49,252 nt of DNA from Lachnospiraceae bacterium (GCA_017889125.1 JAGHER010000010.1:1-49252), one strand, 5' to 3'; shown: positions 9,109 to 17,878, counted from the first letter of the stretch. The notes: generated from the letters alone by a model not told the origin. Program-made: numbers and translations.

Positions 9109-9626
9109 ATTGAATCCTCCGCTATTTTTCTTTCTCTGCTCACATTTCCAATGGTATCCCATAATCCCGAAACTGCCGCATAATAAAGCAGATACAAAGT
9201 GGCAAATCCAAAAGGTTCGCCGGGAATGGTCACCGTTTCCTCCGGCAGTCCCTGTACTCCGGCCAGCAGCAGATTCACATTCTGATACGTCCAATAAACC
9301 ATCGCCACCAGAACCATACTTTTGAAGATCTCCCGCAGCTTAAACCCTGCATTCTGCCATCCCGTCCGCTCATAATATGCCTTATTTTCGACTTTTCCTT
9401 TTTTCACGATATCAAAGGTTCCATAGGCGATCGGATTGTAAATAAATACCGTGACCAGACCAACTCCCACACCCAGAAAAAAAATCAAATCAACTGGATC
9501 ACGAAACATTCCTGCCTGCGTGCCAAAACCAATGAAAAAGTAACACATTCCCGCAATCCACCATCGAAGTATCGCGGCTTTTTGATTATCTGAAAATAAT
9601 TTTTTTCTCCTGAAATCCTTCTCCAT
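9105..9626 (-). CDS. Small multi-pass membrane protein in the glycan operon
   Basis: 173 aa from an ATG with AGGAG seven nt upstream; a TTG five codons earlier is less likely. The sequence is MEKDFRRKKLF followed by roughly four hydrophobic stretches (WWIAGMCYFFIGFG, LIFFLGVGVGLVTVFIYNP, MVLVAMVYWTYQNVNLLLAG, FATLYLLYYAAVSGLW). I do not recognise a family; it is not clearly YesL/DUF624, which often sits in such operons. Its stop overlaps the GTG of the lyase gene, which implies translational coupling. It may be an accessory of the ABC importer. Confidence 0.7.
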   Translation of the reverse strand: MEKDFRRKKLFSDNQKAAILRWWIAGMCYFFIGFGTQAGMFRDPVDLIFFLGVGVGLVTVFIYNPIAYGTFDIVKKGKVENKAYYERTGWQNAGFKLREIFKSMVLVAMVYWTYQNVNLLLAGVQGLPEETVTIPGEPFGFATLYLLYYAAVSGLWDTIGNVSRERKIAEDSM

Positions 9627-9630
9627 GATC

Positions 9631-9687
9631 TTCTCCTGCAAATTTGCTTTTCTTCTGCAAACCCACTTTTCTCCTGCAAACTTAAGT
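9631..9687 (-). repeat. Three 19-bp tandem repeats, each with a Shine-Dalgarno-like AG(G/A)AG
   Basis: Units at 9631-9649, 9650-9668 and 9669-9687 share, on the minus strand, TTTGCAG(G/A)AGAA. The copy nearest the gene forms the ribosome site for the ATG at 9626. This is a recent local duplication filling the gap between two operon genes. Confidence 0.65.
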
Positions 9688-9693
9688 CTTCCC

Positions 9694-10131
9694 TCAAACT
9701 GCCTGGCGTCTTGTCCTCTGTCTAAGCAAACCTGCCAGCAGCAAAACTGCCGAAATCACATAAACGCCTGCCAAAACTCCCGAAAACAATACTGCTTTGC
9801 TGACCAGAGGCGTCTCCAGCGCCCGCTGGTTTGCGATGGCATAACGATAAATCGAAATCAATTCGCCGCCTGCAGCCGCAGCAGCCAGACATACAATTAT
9901 GGTAAAAATCTGTCCGCTCAGCTGACCGTTCTTTATCCGCGTTGATTCAAACAACGCCACCAGCCCCAAAAGCACAAACAGGAACATCACAAAACCGCAT
10001 ATCTCGTTTTCCAGCAGCAGCAATGCGTCAACATGAATACTGGCAAATATCAGATGTCCGATTGCGCTTACGGCAATCATAAGCCTTGCTGCTGTCAATA
10101 ATCCCGTATTTTCTGCATATTTATTCTTCAT
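9694..10131 (-). CDS. Small four-helix membrane protein in the glycan operon
   Basis: 145 aa with about four predicted membrane helices (LMIAVSAIGHLIFASI, GFVMFLFVLLGLVALF, FTIIVCLAAAAAGGELISI, AVLFSGVLAGVYVISAVLLL) and a basic tail LRQRTRRQAV that suggests a cytosolic C-terminus. It starts inside the last codons of the ABC ATPase gene (11-nt overlap), so translation is coupled. No family recognised. Its size and helix count resemble those of the other small membrane proteins of this operon, so they may be related or form a complex. Confidence 0.7.
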   Translation of the reverse strand: MKNKYAENTGLLTAARLMIAVSAIGHLIFASIHVDALLLLENEICGFVMFLFVLLGLVALFESTRIKNGQLSGQIFTIIVCLAAAAAGGELISIYRYAIANQRALETPLVSKAVLFSGVLAGVYVISAVLLLAGLLRQRTRRQAV

Positions 10132-11227
10132 TCTCTTCGCCCGCTTTTACATACAGCACTAGGTTTGTTGTTTCCTTGTCAAAAAAGTACAGATGATTCC
10201 TTTTACAGCGAACATAAATCCGCTGGCCTGCTGATGCCTGGCAGGCATCAATCCGGCAGACAAGCATATCCTCTCCAATATTGAGATATAAAATATGGTA
10301 ATTCCCGAGAAATTCATTATTTTCCAGAATACCAGAAACCACATCTTCACCAGGGCCCTCCGCCAAAACGAACTGCTCCGGCCGTATTCCCAGGATAAGC
10401 TCCCGTCCGCAATAAGTCTTTAATTTTGAAGCAGCTTCCTCCGGAAGCCTTATCTGATTTTCCCCAAAAGAGAAGACGTTTCCTTCCACACATCCCTTCA
10501 AGAAATTCATCTGGGGCGATCCAATAAATCCAGCCACAAACAGATTCGAAGGCCGGTAATAAATTTCCTCGGGAGTCCCCACCTGCTGGATCACCCCTTC
10601 CTTCATTACCACCATCCGGTCTGCCATGGTCATGGCTTCTGTCTGATCATGAGTTACATAAATGGTCGTCACCCCCAGCTTTCTCTGCAGCTTCACAATC
10701 TCTGCCCGTGTACTGGTTCGAAGCTTTGCATCCAGATTCGATAAAGGCTCGTCCATCAGGAACACCTTTGGCTGGCGCACCACCGATCTGGCTAAAGCCA
10801 CTCTCTGCTTCTGCCCGCCGGACAGCTGCCCTGGGAAGCGCTTCAAAAGCCGCTTTAATCCCAGCATTCCCGATGCTTCCTGCACCTTATCATAAATCGC
10901 CGTATCCCGCTCATGGCGGACACGCAGGCTCATGCCGATATTGTCATAAACCGACATGCTGCCGTAAAGCGCATAATCCTGAAAGACCACAGCGATATCC
11001 CGTTCCACTGGCGGACATTTGTTAATGACCTTCCCGTCTAATATCATATCCCCTGCAGATATGGCCTCCAGTCCTGCAATCATCCGCAGCACTGTGGATT
11101 TCCCGCATCCCGACGGCCCTACAAACACAATGAACTCGCCGTCCTGAATATCCAGGTCAAAATCATGCACCGCGTGAAATCCATTGGAATACACCTTGTT
11201 CACTTTCTCAAACCGTAAACTGCCCAT
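10121..11227 (-). CDS. ABC transporter ATP-binding protein, MsmX/UgpC (CUT1) family
   Basis: 368 aa. Walker A GPSGCGKST at 37-45, Q-loop FQDYALYG, signature LSGGQKQR at 135-142, Walker B VFLMDEP at about 155-161, D-loop SNLDAKLR and switch VTHDQTEAMTMADRM. The last 130 residues form the OB-fold regulatory domain of sugar importers (LGIRPEQFVL). It hydrolyses ATP for the two permeases encoded upstream. Many Firmicute CUT1 importers rely on a shared ATPase elsewhere in the genome, so a dedicated copy is notable. The ATG follows GAGGTGATAGG. Confidence 0.95.
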   Translation of the reverse strand: MGSLRFEKVNKVYSNGFHAVHDFDLDIQDGEFIVFVGPSGCGKSTVLRMIAGLEAISAGDMILDGKVINKCPPVERDIAVVFQDYALYGSMSVYDNIGMSLRVRHERDTAIYDKVQEASGMLGLKRLLKRFPGQLSGGQKQRVALARSVVRQPKVFLMDEPLSNLDAKLRTSTRAEIVKLQRKLGVTTIYVTHDQTEAMTMADRMVVMKEGVIQQVGTPEEIYYRPSNLFVAGFIGSPQMNFLKGCVEGNVFSFGENQIRLPEEAASKLKTYCGRELILGIRPEQFVLAEGPGEDVVSGILENNEFLGNYHILYLNIGEDMLVCRIDACQASAGQRIYVRCKRNHLYFFDKETTNLVLYVKAGEENEE

Positions 11228-11236
11228 CCTATCACC

Positions 11237-11692
11237 TCATTCTTCGATGGCCTCTTCGCCGTCAAGACTTTGCTGAAGCTTCTGTCTGCGTATGCTTTTT
11301 CCAAAGCTGCTTATTCCTGCAATCATTAAAAGAACTGCTCCTGCCAGATTTGCCCCGGCAATGAGCGCCAGCCTGTCATATGGCTTTAAGATGACTGGAA
11401 CAAAAACCAGCTGTCTCACCAGCATATACACACCTGATGCCACAGAGAAAACTGCCCACCGCCTGTCATATACATTCATCTTCACCGCGCAGGTAAACAG
11501 AATAAACAGCAGACCAATATTCATCATGACTGTGACCCCCATCAGGAAACTGACCGCCATCACATCCAGAATACTGATGACGTAAACAAGCTCCGCCAGA
11601 ATGGAAAGCAATGCCAAGGAATAGGATAAATTATCTTTCTTGTACAGGGATACAAAGACCCTCTTTTCCTTTTCAGATAACGGATTATTCAT
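11237..11692 (-). CDS. Small membrane protein in the glycan operon
   Basis: 151 aa from ATG 11692 (MNNPLSEKEK), nine nt after GAGGAG. A GTG at 11698 overlaps the upstream stop but is only three nt from that site. About four hydrophobic segments (LALLSILAELVYVISILDV, VTVMMNIGLLFILFTCAV, WAVFSVASGVYMLVRQL, LIAGANLAGAVLLMIAGI) end in a basic tail. Family unknown. It is sandwiched between another membrane protein and the ABC ATPase, nine nt before the latter. Confidence 0.68.
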   Translation of the reverse strand: MNNPLSEKEKRVFVSLYKKDNLSYSLALLSILAELVYVISILDVMAVSFLMGVTVMMNIGLLFILFTCAVKMNVYDRRWAVFSVASGVYMLVRQLVFVPVILKPYDRLALIAGANLAGAVLLMIAGISSFGKSIRRQKLQQSLDGEEAIEE

Positions 11693-11694
11693 GT

Positions 11695-12273
11695 TCACGC
11701 ACTCCTCTTCTCCTTTTCGACGCCATCCTCTGATCCGGCAGTTTTCCTCAGCCATTTTACAAATTGTGTATGGCTGAGCAGCAGAACGGCTCCATAAGCC
11801 ACGCACACCAGGATCTGCACCGCATAAATACAATACCCAATTCGGAAGGTTGTGAAATGCGGTTCATAACCGTCCATTCCCTCTAGGTACAAATACTGAA
11901 AATCCAGCCCCTGATAAAAGCTTTCAATTGCCTGTATATTGGAAAATGCATACACCGATCCTCCAATGCAAAAGACAAGCAGTAGAAGAAAAACGAACAA
12001 AGCAAACCGATCTGGTACTTTACTGAACAGCTCCAGAAAAAATGAGACTGCCACCATCACGATCCCGGCCAGAGCCAAGGCAAAGATTTGCCGGTTAAAT
12101 GTCTGCAGAACGGAATCGTGAAAAAAAGAAATCTGACTGTTCTGGCTCAGCTTTAATCCAAACAGATCTTTATATTCCGTCATAAAGATCAGGGTGTATA
12201 GAAACACCAGCAATGCCGCCGCCGTGTAAACCCAGGCCATGATTTTCTGTGTTTTGAATACTCTCTCCATCAT
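11695..12273 (-). CDS. Membrane protein in the glycan operon
   Basis: 192 aa. Helix 1 is MAWVYTAAALLVFLYTLIF, followed by an apparently external segment with Tyr and Gln residues, a helix pair (ALALAGIVMVAVSFFLEL, FALFVFLLLLVFCIGGSVYA), a second outside segment and a last helix (YAVQILVCVAYGAVLLL), then a highly charged tail (GVEKEKRSA). Not recognised. It starts after AGAGGTGG and lies downstream of the hairpin that follows the solute-binding protein gene. The extracytoplasmic segments could contact the binding protein, but that is speculation. Confidence 0.7.
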   Translation of the reverse strand: MMERVFKTQKIMAWVYTAAALLVFLYTLIFMTEYKDLFGLKLSQNSQISFFHDSVLQTFNRQIFALALAGIVMVAVSFFLELFSKVPDRFALFVFLLLLVFCIGGSVYAFSNIQAIESFYQGLDFQYLYLEGMDGYEPHFTTFRIGYCIYAVQILVCVAYGAVLLLSHTQFVKWLRKTAGSEDGVEKEKRSA

Positions 12274-12298
12274 ACGATTCCACCTCTTATTTTGTCAT

Positions 12299-12319
12299 GG
12301 AGGGGGAATATCCCCCTCC
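12299..12319. promoter_or_regulatory. GC-rich mRNA hairpin after the solute-binding protein gene
   Basis: GGAGGGGG (12299-12306), loop AATAT, CCCCCTCC (12312-12319): a perfect 8-bp stem with no T-run. It sits 11 nt after the binding-protein stop. Stem-loops here are known in other ABC operons to protect the binding-protein message and lower expression of later genes. Confidence 0.65.
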
Positions 12320-12330
12320 GCGATCGACGG

Positions 12331-14460
12331 TCAATTAACGGATGTCATTACCTCATATGCAGTCTGATATGTGGTCTCATAAAGCTCCAGCCCTCTGTTT
12401 TCAAACATCTGCAGGTACTCCTCATAGCTCTGTGCTACCTCTGCTCCCTGGGGCGCATTTCCCTTGGTCTTATAACGGATAATATTGAACATATACTCAA
12501 CCACATCATCTGTCTCGATGGATGTAGAGTCAGAAATGGTTTCCTTCTGTCTGGAGGTAAGGGAGAATACCGGCGGAATCATCTTGTAATAATTGGGATT
12601 ATCCCCCTCAGGCCCTTCGCCTGCATAGGTCGCGATCGTTGTTGTGGAATTCTTTAACAGCTCCCATCCGGCAAAACCTCTCTCCGAGGTATACTGATAC
12701 TCGAAACCAATCTCCTTCTGATAGCCGATCGGCATAAGGCACCCCATCCAGTCTCTTAAAAAGGTAGATAAGTCGCCGTTTGCCACATTATTGCAGGTCT
12801 CATTTACCCAGTCTGTAAACAGAGGATACTCATTTCCGTCCGGGCCAATATACTTGTTTTCCTGATCCAGATTCATGGGAAGGCCGTAATTCTGCAGGGT
12901 AAATCCTTCTTCAGTAAAGAAATAGTCAAATACTGCACAGGCTCTCTGGATCTGCTCCTCCGTGGAACCAGCCACAGAAATCGCCCAGCCGTCCGGCTTT
13001 ATGGCCCGGCCATTATCCATATAGTACTGCCATACTCCGTTTACCTTCGCAACCGGCGGCAGGATCACTGCCGTATCCGGATTCAAGGAATCCGCTGTGG
13101 AAGAAGCAATAAAGTCATAGGTAATAAATCCATAGGACGGTGCCTCTCCTTCATCCGTTCCCCACAAAGCAGACCGGTGATTCGTCTTGTTGGACAGATC
13201 ATAGCAGTCTGAATAAATCAGTCCCTCTGCTTCCATGTCGGACAGATAGCACAGCACATCATAGACGCTTTCCTGGGCATAAGTATACTGAACTACACCA
13301 TCGGCATCGATATACCAGCGTGCCTGATAGGAGTCTGAGCCATGAACCTTAACGCCATCAAAATAGGTTCCCAGCCGCAGCAGCTCTTCCCGATAGGAGG
13401 ACTGTCTGGTGAACATAGGCCACACCACGTCAGCCTTCCCATCCGTCAGGTAATGGGGATTTGCCTTAATGCACCGCATGAGGGCAATTAACTCGTCAAT
13501 ATCATAGGCGGCCTTCTCCCCAAGATACAGCTCAGATGGTTTATCATAATCGTAATTCTCATCAATGTACTGAATCAGCGCATTGGTAAGGGTTTCTCCG
13601 TTCTTTACCTCCAGCGCATTCTGCAGTTCAATGATGCTGGCATCTGTCTTTTTCACAATCTCAACGCCTTCCTTCGGCGTCACTGTTCCCCCGTTTTCTC
13701 CGGTTCTCTTATTGTCGCCCACATAAAAGCCCTGATAATATACAGTAAAATCAGAGGTATCATATCCGGCATTTTCTGCATCCAGCAGACTCGTCACCCA
13801 AGATTCCCGGATGACAAAGCTTCGGCCGATCTGACCGATTTCAGCAATATAAGGAACATGATAAATATTTCCGTCATAAGCCGTGATTGCCGTTTTTACG
13901 TCCGGATTTTCTTCCAGATACGCTTTAAAATTCGGCAGATAACCGGCTTCCATCCGCTCGCTTAAATTGACGAACTTTCCCTCTGTTCCATAATACATCA
14001 GCCGCTCCGCTATGGACTCTCCTCCATAGATATTGGCTCCGGAAAAATTAGAGGTGGATTCCGTTTGAATCATATCCGCAGACTTGATATCCTGCACGGT
14101 TACATCCGTAAAATCACAGTTCAATGCATTCTCTACGTAAGACCACATGGGTTTAAGCATACCTGCCGTCACCACCGTACCGTCCGGAAGCGTCAGCGGC
14201 GATTCCTGATTATAAGTCATCGTCCTGGACTTGTTTCCTACAGCAAAATTAAACTTTAGCTCCACTTCTTCCGTAAGATCCGGCCCGGTTTCCGCCACGG
14301 CAGCCTCCGTGCTGCCTGCACTCTCCTCTGGCTGGTTCTCTGCCGTCTGCTGTGCTGTCTGCTGTTCTGCCTGCTCCACTACAGAAGAGCCGCATCCTGT
14401 CAAAGCAGCTGACATTGCCATGGCTGCCAGCAGCATCACTTTTGTTAATTTCTTTCTCAT
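12331..14460 (-). CDS. Extracellular solute-binding lipoprotein of a CUT1 ABC importer
   Basis: 709 aa. The signal peptide MRKKLTKVMLLAAMAMSAALTGC has the lipobox ALTGC with Cys23 as the lipidated residue. A Gln/Glu-rich linker follows (QAEQQTAQQTAENQPEE). The mature part has the alternating pattern of large family 1 binding proteins (GYDTSDFT, GWAISVAGSTEEQIQRACAVFDYFFTEEG). It captures oligosaccharides outside the membrane and hands them to the permeases directly upstream. At about 700 aa it is longer than maltose-type binding proteins but like the LipO/LplA-type proteins paired with LplB/LplC permeases. Strong start: AAGGAGG eight nt before the ATG. Confidence 0.92.
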   Translation of the reverse strand: MRKKLTKVMLLAAMAMSAALTGCGSSVVEQAEQQTAQQTAENQPEESAGSTEAAVAETGPDLTEEVELKFNFAVGNKSRTMTYNQESPLTLPDGTVVTAGMLKPMWSYVENALNCDFTDVTVQDIKSADMIQTESTSNFSGANIYGGESIAERLMYYGTEGKFVNLSERMEAGYLPNFKAYLEENPDVKTAITAYDGNIYHVPYIAEIGQIGRSFVIRESWVTSLLDAENAGYDTSDFTVYYQGFYVGDNKRTGENGGTVTPKEGVEIVKKTDASIIELQNALEVKNGETLTNALIQYIDENYDYDKPSELYLGEKAAYDIDELIALMRCIKANPHYLTDGKADVVWPMFTRQSSYREELLRLGTYFDGVKVHGSDSYQARWYIDADGVVQYTYAQESVYDVLCYLSDMEAEGLIYSDCYDLSNKTNHRSALWGTDEGEAPSYGFITYDFIASSTADSLNPDTAVILPPVAKVNGVWQYYMDNGRAIKPDGWAISVAGSTEEQIQRACAVFDYFFTEEGFTLQNYGLPMNLDQENKYIGPDGNEYPLFTDWVNETCNNVANGDLSTFLRDWMGCLMPIGYQKEIGFEYQYTSERGFAGWELLKNSTTTIATYAGEGPEGDNPNYYKMIPPVFSLTSRQKETISDSTSIETDDVVEYMFNIIRYKTKGNAPQGAEVAQSYEEYLQMFENRGLELYETTYQTAYEVMTSVN

Positions 14461-14499
14461 AAAGTCTTCCTCCTTCTCCCTTTTTTGACTTATTTGTAT

Positions 14500-15363
14500 T
14501 TATCCTTTTACCCCGCCCATATTTACACCTTTTGCAAAGTATTTCTGGATATATGGGTAGATAACCAGTACCGGAATGATGGAACAGATAATGATGGCAT
14601 AGGCTAAGCTGTCTGCTGAGTAAGTAAGATTTACCGGCGATTCATCGTACAGCTTTTGGTAGTTCTCAATCAGCTGCCTTAAGTACACCTGAAGCGGCTG
14701 TTCATAAGGATCCGACAAAAGCATCCTGGACCAGTAGTATCCGTTCCACCGGGAAATCGCATAGAACAGCGTTACCGTAGCAATGCTTGCGGTGGACATG
14801 GGAATATAGACCTTCCCAAACAGCTGAAATTCATTTGCACCGTCCACAATGGCTGCTTCTTCAATCTCCCGCGGAATGCTGCTGAAATAATTTCGCAGAA
14901 GAATAATATTATATGCCTGGACACCAAATGCGATCACCATGCCCCAGCGATTATCCACACCCAGATTCTTGTAATTCAGATACAGGGGAATCATTCCCGC
15001 ACTGAACCACATGGTAAATACCAGCAGGAAATTGAATTGCCTGCGGAAAAGCAGCTTCGTCTTCTGCAGCGCATAGGCTCCCGTCAATGAGATCGCCATA
15101 CTCCATGCAGTACCCATAACGGTGTAAAATAACGTATTCGTGTAAGCGATCCAAAAGCCCTTATCGTGAAGCACCATATCATAGGCCTGAAGAGTGACAT
15201 CCTTGGGAAGAAGCACGATCTGTCCGCTCTCATATGCTACCTTTCCGCTGATGGATACGCTGAAAGCATACAGGATCGGATATAATGCAAGCAGCGCAAA
15301 CACGATTACCAGGGTATAGGAACATACCTTAAATATTTTTTCACTTTTATCCAATCGTTCCAT
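14500..15363 (-). CDS. Carbohydrate ABC transporter permease, LplC/MalG type
   Basis: 287 aa with six membrane helices. The EAA loop, EEAAIVDGANEFQLFGKVYIPMS, is split here as EEAAIVDGANEFQ then LFGKVYIPMS; it contacts the ATPase. The C-terminal VLVIYPYIQKYFAKGVNMGGVKG (VIYPYIQKYF then AKGVNMGGVKG) is typical of the LplC group. It forms the membrane channel with the LplB-type permease. The ATG follows AAAGGAGTGG, 15 nt after the other permease gene. Confidence 0.93.
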   Translation of the reverse strand: MERLDKSEKIFKVCSYTLVIVFALLALYPILYAFSVSISGKVAYESGQIVLLPKDVTLQAYDMVLHDKGFWIAYTNTLFYTVMGTAWSMAISLTGAYALQKTKLLFRRQFNFLLVFTMWFSAGMIPLYLNYKNLGVDNRWGMVIAFGVQAYNIILLRNYFSSIPREIEEAAIVDGANEFQLFGKVYIPMSTASIATVTLFYAISRWNGYYWSRMLLSDPYEQPLQVYLRQLIENYQKLYDESPVNLTYSADSLAYAIIICSIIPVLVIYPYIQKYFAKGVNMGGVKG

Positions 15364-15378
15364 AGACGCGCCACTCCT

Positions 15379-16344
15379 TTACCATAATGAGGTTTCCGAT
15401 ATGTTTCTGCTGATGGTATTCGCCCCGATCACCAATGCAAACGCGATCAGGGAATTAAACAGGCTGACCGCCGCTCCCGTGCCGTAGTTTCCGGACAAAA
15501 TACCGATCCGCTGTTCAAAGGTAGACAATACATCCGCCGTCACGTAAATGTTGGCATTGTACAAAAGCAGTACCCGCTCGTAGCCGATGGTCAGCATATT
15601 TCCAATCCGCATGATAATCATGATAATCAGCGTAGGCGCCATTCCCGGAAAGGTTACAAAACGGATTTCCTGGAATTTGTTTCCTCCATCTACTTTCAAT
15701 GCCTCATAAAGGGATGGAGAAATTCCCATAATCGCCGCATAATAGACAATGGAATTATATCCACTCTCCTTCCATATGCCCACCAGAATGTACAATGGTC
15801 GGAAATAATTCGCCTTCTGCGTCATGGAAACCCCTGGTTCAAGCAGGCCCAGCTGCTGAAAGATAGATGCGATAATCCCGCTTGACCGCACGCCGCTGTA
15901 AACCAGCATCAGCGTAATTCCAGTAATCGTAACCTCTGACAAAAAATGCGGCAGATATGTAGCCGTCTGCGTAAATTTCCGGACAAAATTGTTGCTGATC
16001 TCCGCAAACAAAAGCGCCAGAATAATGGGAACCGGAAAGCCAAAAATCAGGTTATAGGCACTGATTATGAAGGTGTTTCGAAAAGCCTGCCAAAATTCTG
16101 TTTTATTCACGCCGGAAACCAGATTAATAAAATTGTCAATCCCTTTAAACTCACTGCCCCATACACCATACTGCGGATCAAACCGCTTAAATGCAATCAG
16201 CAGACCGCCCATGGGCTTGTAGGCCCATACAGCAAACCAAAGCACCAGCGGAAGAAGCAGCACATACAGCCGCCAGTCCTTGATTATCGCTTTTAAAATC
16301 AGTTTCCCATGAGGCTTCCTCATTTCAATTTTGCTGTTTTTCAT
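15379..16344 (-). CDS. Carbohydrate ABC transporter permease, LplB type
   Basis: 321 aa from ATG 16344 (MKNSKIEM); a TTG eight codons earlier is possible, but the ATG is preferred and overlaps the previous gene by 20 nt. Six membrane helices are visible, along with the N-terminal LplB signature WFAVWAYKPMGGLLIAFKRF and the EAA-loop segment YEALKVDGGNKFQEIRFVTFP. The end, NTISRNISETSLW, is characteristic of the LplB group. It pairs with the LplC-type permease. Confidence 0.93.
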   Translation of the reverse strand: MKNSKIEMRKPHGKLILKAIIKDWRLYVLLLPLVLWFAVWAYKPMGGLLIAFKRFDPQYGVWGSEFKGIDNFINLVSGVNKTEFWQAFRNTFIISAYNLIFGFPVPIILALLFAEISNNFVRKFTQTATYLPHFLSEVTITGITLMLVYSGVRSSGIIASIFQQLGLLEPGVSMTQKANYFRPLYILVGIWKESGYNSIVYYAAIMGISPSLYEALKVDGGNKFQEIRFVTFPGMAPTLIIMIIMRIGNMLTIGYERVLLLYNANIYVTADVLSTFEQRIGILSGNYGTGAAVSLFNSLIAFALVIGANTISRNISETSLW

Positions 16345-16900
16345 CCGTCCTTTCTTCCCCTTTCTCAAAATATACCTGCATATCTGCTAACAGTCCCTGC
16401 CGTGTGCGAAGCACCAGGCAGATAATCACATCAATTACCGTGGTCAGTAAACCAGAGCCAAAGTAAAGTCGGAACCCATTCCCGGCTCCGGTCAAAAGCG
16501 TGATGGCAATTCCCTTCCCCACAGCCAGGCATACATGTGCGGCAAACACATAAAGAATCAAAAGCCATGTACAGCGACTGATTTCATCTCTTCTCCGATT
16601 CCCATAAATCAGAATGGGAACTCCTAAGAAAGAATTCGCTAATACACAGTAAAGCATCCCTCCTCCCAATGTCATTCCAGAAAACAGAATCTCCGGTATT
16701 CCTCCAAACAGTCCGGTCACGATTCCAGGAATCCCCCACCGGATCATTGAAATCAGACAAAGCACGTTCGCAAAGCTGAAATAAAAGCTGCTGCCCAACG
16801 TATCCAGAAGCCCATTCGCCATCCATTCTGACGCCATTGCCATAATGGAGAAAAAGGCTAAGTCCAGGTACATAAATTGGCAATTTCTACTATCGTTCAT
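16325..16900 (-). CDS. Membrane protein, first gene of the glycan operon
   Basis: 191 aa with about five hydrophobic helices. The stretch GIPGIVTGLFGGIPEILFSG and the following GGGMLYCVLANSFLGVPILIYG are rich in Gly and Pro like the substrate-binding ECF-type S components, but no clear family match can be made and no ECF ATPase is nearby. The start ATG follows CGGAG by nine nt. Its stop lies within the LplB-type permease gene (20-nt overlap), so it is coupled to transport genes. As the first gene after the promoter it is likely to be made in good amounts. Confidence 0.72.
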   Translation of the reverse strand: MNDSRNCQFMYLDLAFFSIMAMASEWMANGLLDTLGSSFYFSFANVLCLISMIRWGIPGIVTGLFGGIPEILFSGMTLGGGMLYCVLANSFLGVPILIYGNRRRDEISRCTWLLILYVFAAHVCLAVGKGIAITLLTGAGNGFRLYFGSGLLTTVIDVIICLVLRTRQGLLADMQVYFEKGEERTDEKQQN

Positions 16901-16991
16901 ATTTATAAACTCCGTTCATACATTTTCTTATTTTTTAAGTCCTCCGTTGCCAGAGGGCCTAATCTCATTGCTGCTATACCATTTATCAAAG

Positions 16992-17005
16992 TTCCTATAT
17001 ATGAA
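16992..17005. promoter_or_regulatory. Candidate IclR operator of the glycan operon
   Basis: TTCCTATATATGAA, an imperfect 14-bp palindrome about 20 nt downstream of the -10 box. It shares 11 of 14 positions (TTnATATATAnnAA on the minus strand) with the palindrome in front of the IclR gene at 17879-17892, which lies at nearly the same distance from its own -10. IclR proteins usually bind short palindromes with TTCC-like halves. Confidence 0.5.
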
Positions 17006-17026
17006 TCAAGTTTACATCCTAGACAT

Positions 17027-17055
17027 ATTATACACTTGAGCTTTTGCTTTGTCAA
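17027..17055 (-). promoter_or_regulatory. Consensus sigma-A promoter of the glycan operon
   Basis: On the minus strand TTGACA (17050-17055), 17 nt, TATAAT (17027-17032): a perfect consensus. Transcription should start near 17020, leaving a leader of about 120 nt. So strong a promoter would need repression when the substrate is absent. Confidence 0.88.
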
Positions 17056-17102
17056 TATCTTTGTGCATTTTTATTCTTCATTTGTAAATTATTTACTAAT
17101 TT

Positions 17103-17858
17103 TTAAGATTTCGGTATGTACCCCAGGCTTCTTGAAATTTGGAGCGCAACCTGTTTTAAATCCTCTGCCACCATCTCATCGTTAAGATTCTCATTAAAAA
17201 TATCCGATAAGGACACGGCAGCAATAACTTCCCCACTGTAATCAAAAATCGGCGCTCCGCAGCAGCTGGTAATATCCTCTAATTCCCGCTTATCTAAAGA
17301 ATAACCCCTGCTCTTCGTCACTTCTAATTCCTTTAAAAACAGTTCCTTCGACGTAATCGTATACTGTGTCAGTGCCTGAAACTGGATCTTGTCCACCAAA
17401 TTGCTCTGCTCTGCTTTCGGCAGATAGGCAATAATCGCTTTTCCCAGAGAAGTGGCGTAGGCATCTTTTCTTGTCCCCAGCGCACAGGACGCAAGCTTGG
17501 CATTCTGGGCTACATATTTATACACGTACACTACCTTGCTGCCATTTAGTACACCCACAAAGGCTGTCTTATTATACTTTTCTGCAATCGGCGGCAGAAA
17601 AAGGGAGCACTGGGTTACCAAGCTCATGTCATTTACATACTTCATTCCCAGAGAAAAGGTCTCGATTCCGAGACAATACTTTTTATCGTTATTTTGGACT
17701 GTTGCAATATAATTTAACTCCAGAAGCGTCTGTACGATGACAAAAGCACTGCTCTTCGGCATATCCATGGTATTGGCGATTTCCTGTAGGGTAATACCCT
17801 GCTTGCTGTCCGCAATTAACTGTAAAATTGAAAATGCCCGCTCTACTGTCCTGTTCAT
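17103..17858 (-). CDS. IclR family transcriptional regulator
   Basis: 251 aa. N-terminal winged helix-turn-helix (AFSILQLIADSKQGITLQEI then ANTMDMPKSSAFVIVQTLLE) at residues 8-55, then the GAF-like effector domain with GSKVVYVYKY and the C-terminal DITSCCGAPIFDYSGEVIAA, matching the IclR pattern that ends in VSLSDI. IclR regulators sense sugar acids or aromatic acids. It probably represses or activates the operon that starts 200 nt downstream in the same direction, and itself. It has its own promoter. Confidence 0.95.
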   Translation of the reverse strand: MNRTVERAFSILQLIADSKQGITLQEIANTMDMPKSSAFVIVQTLLELNYIATVQNNDKKYCLGIETFSLGMKYVNDMSLVTQCSLFLPPIAEKYNKTAFVGVLNGSKVVYVYKYVAQNAKLASCALGTRKDAYATSLGKAIIAYLPKAEQSNLVDKIQFQALTQYTITSKELFLKELEVTKSRGYSLDKRELEDITSCCGAPIFDYSGEVIAAVSLSDIFNENLNDEMVAEDLKQVALQISRSLGYIPKS

Positions 17859-17878
17859 TTTTATCCCCCGCTCTTTGA

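Noticed and set aside
9109-9294. N-terminal extension of the second heparinase-like gene
   Set aside because: It overlaps the upstream membrane protein gene by 190 bp and has no ribosome site; the GTG at 9108 has GGAGGA.
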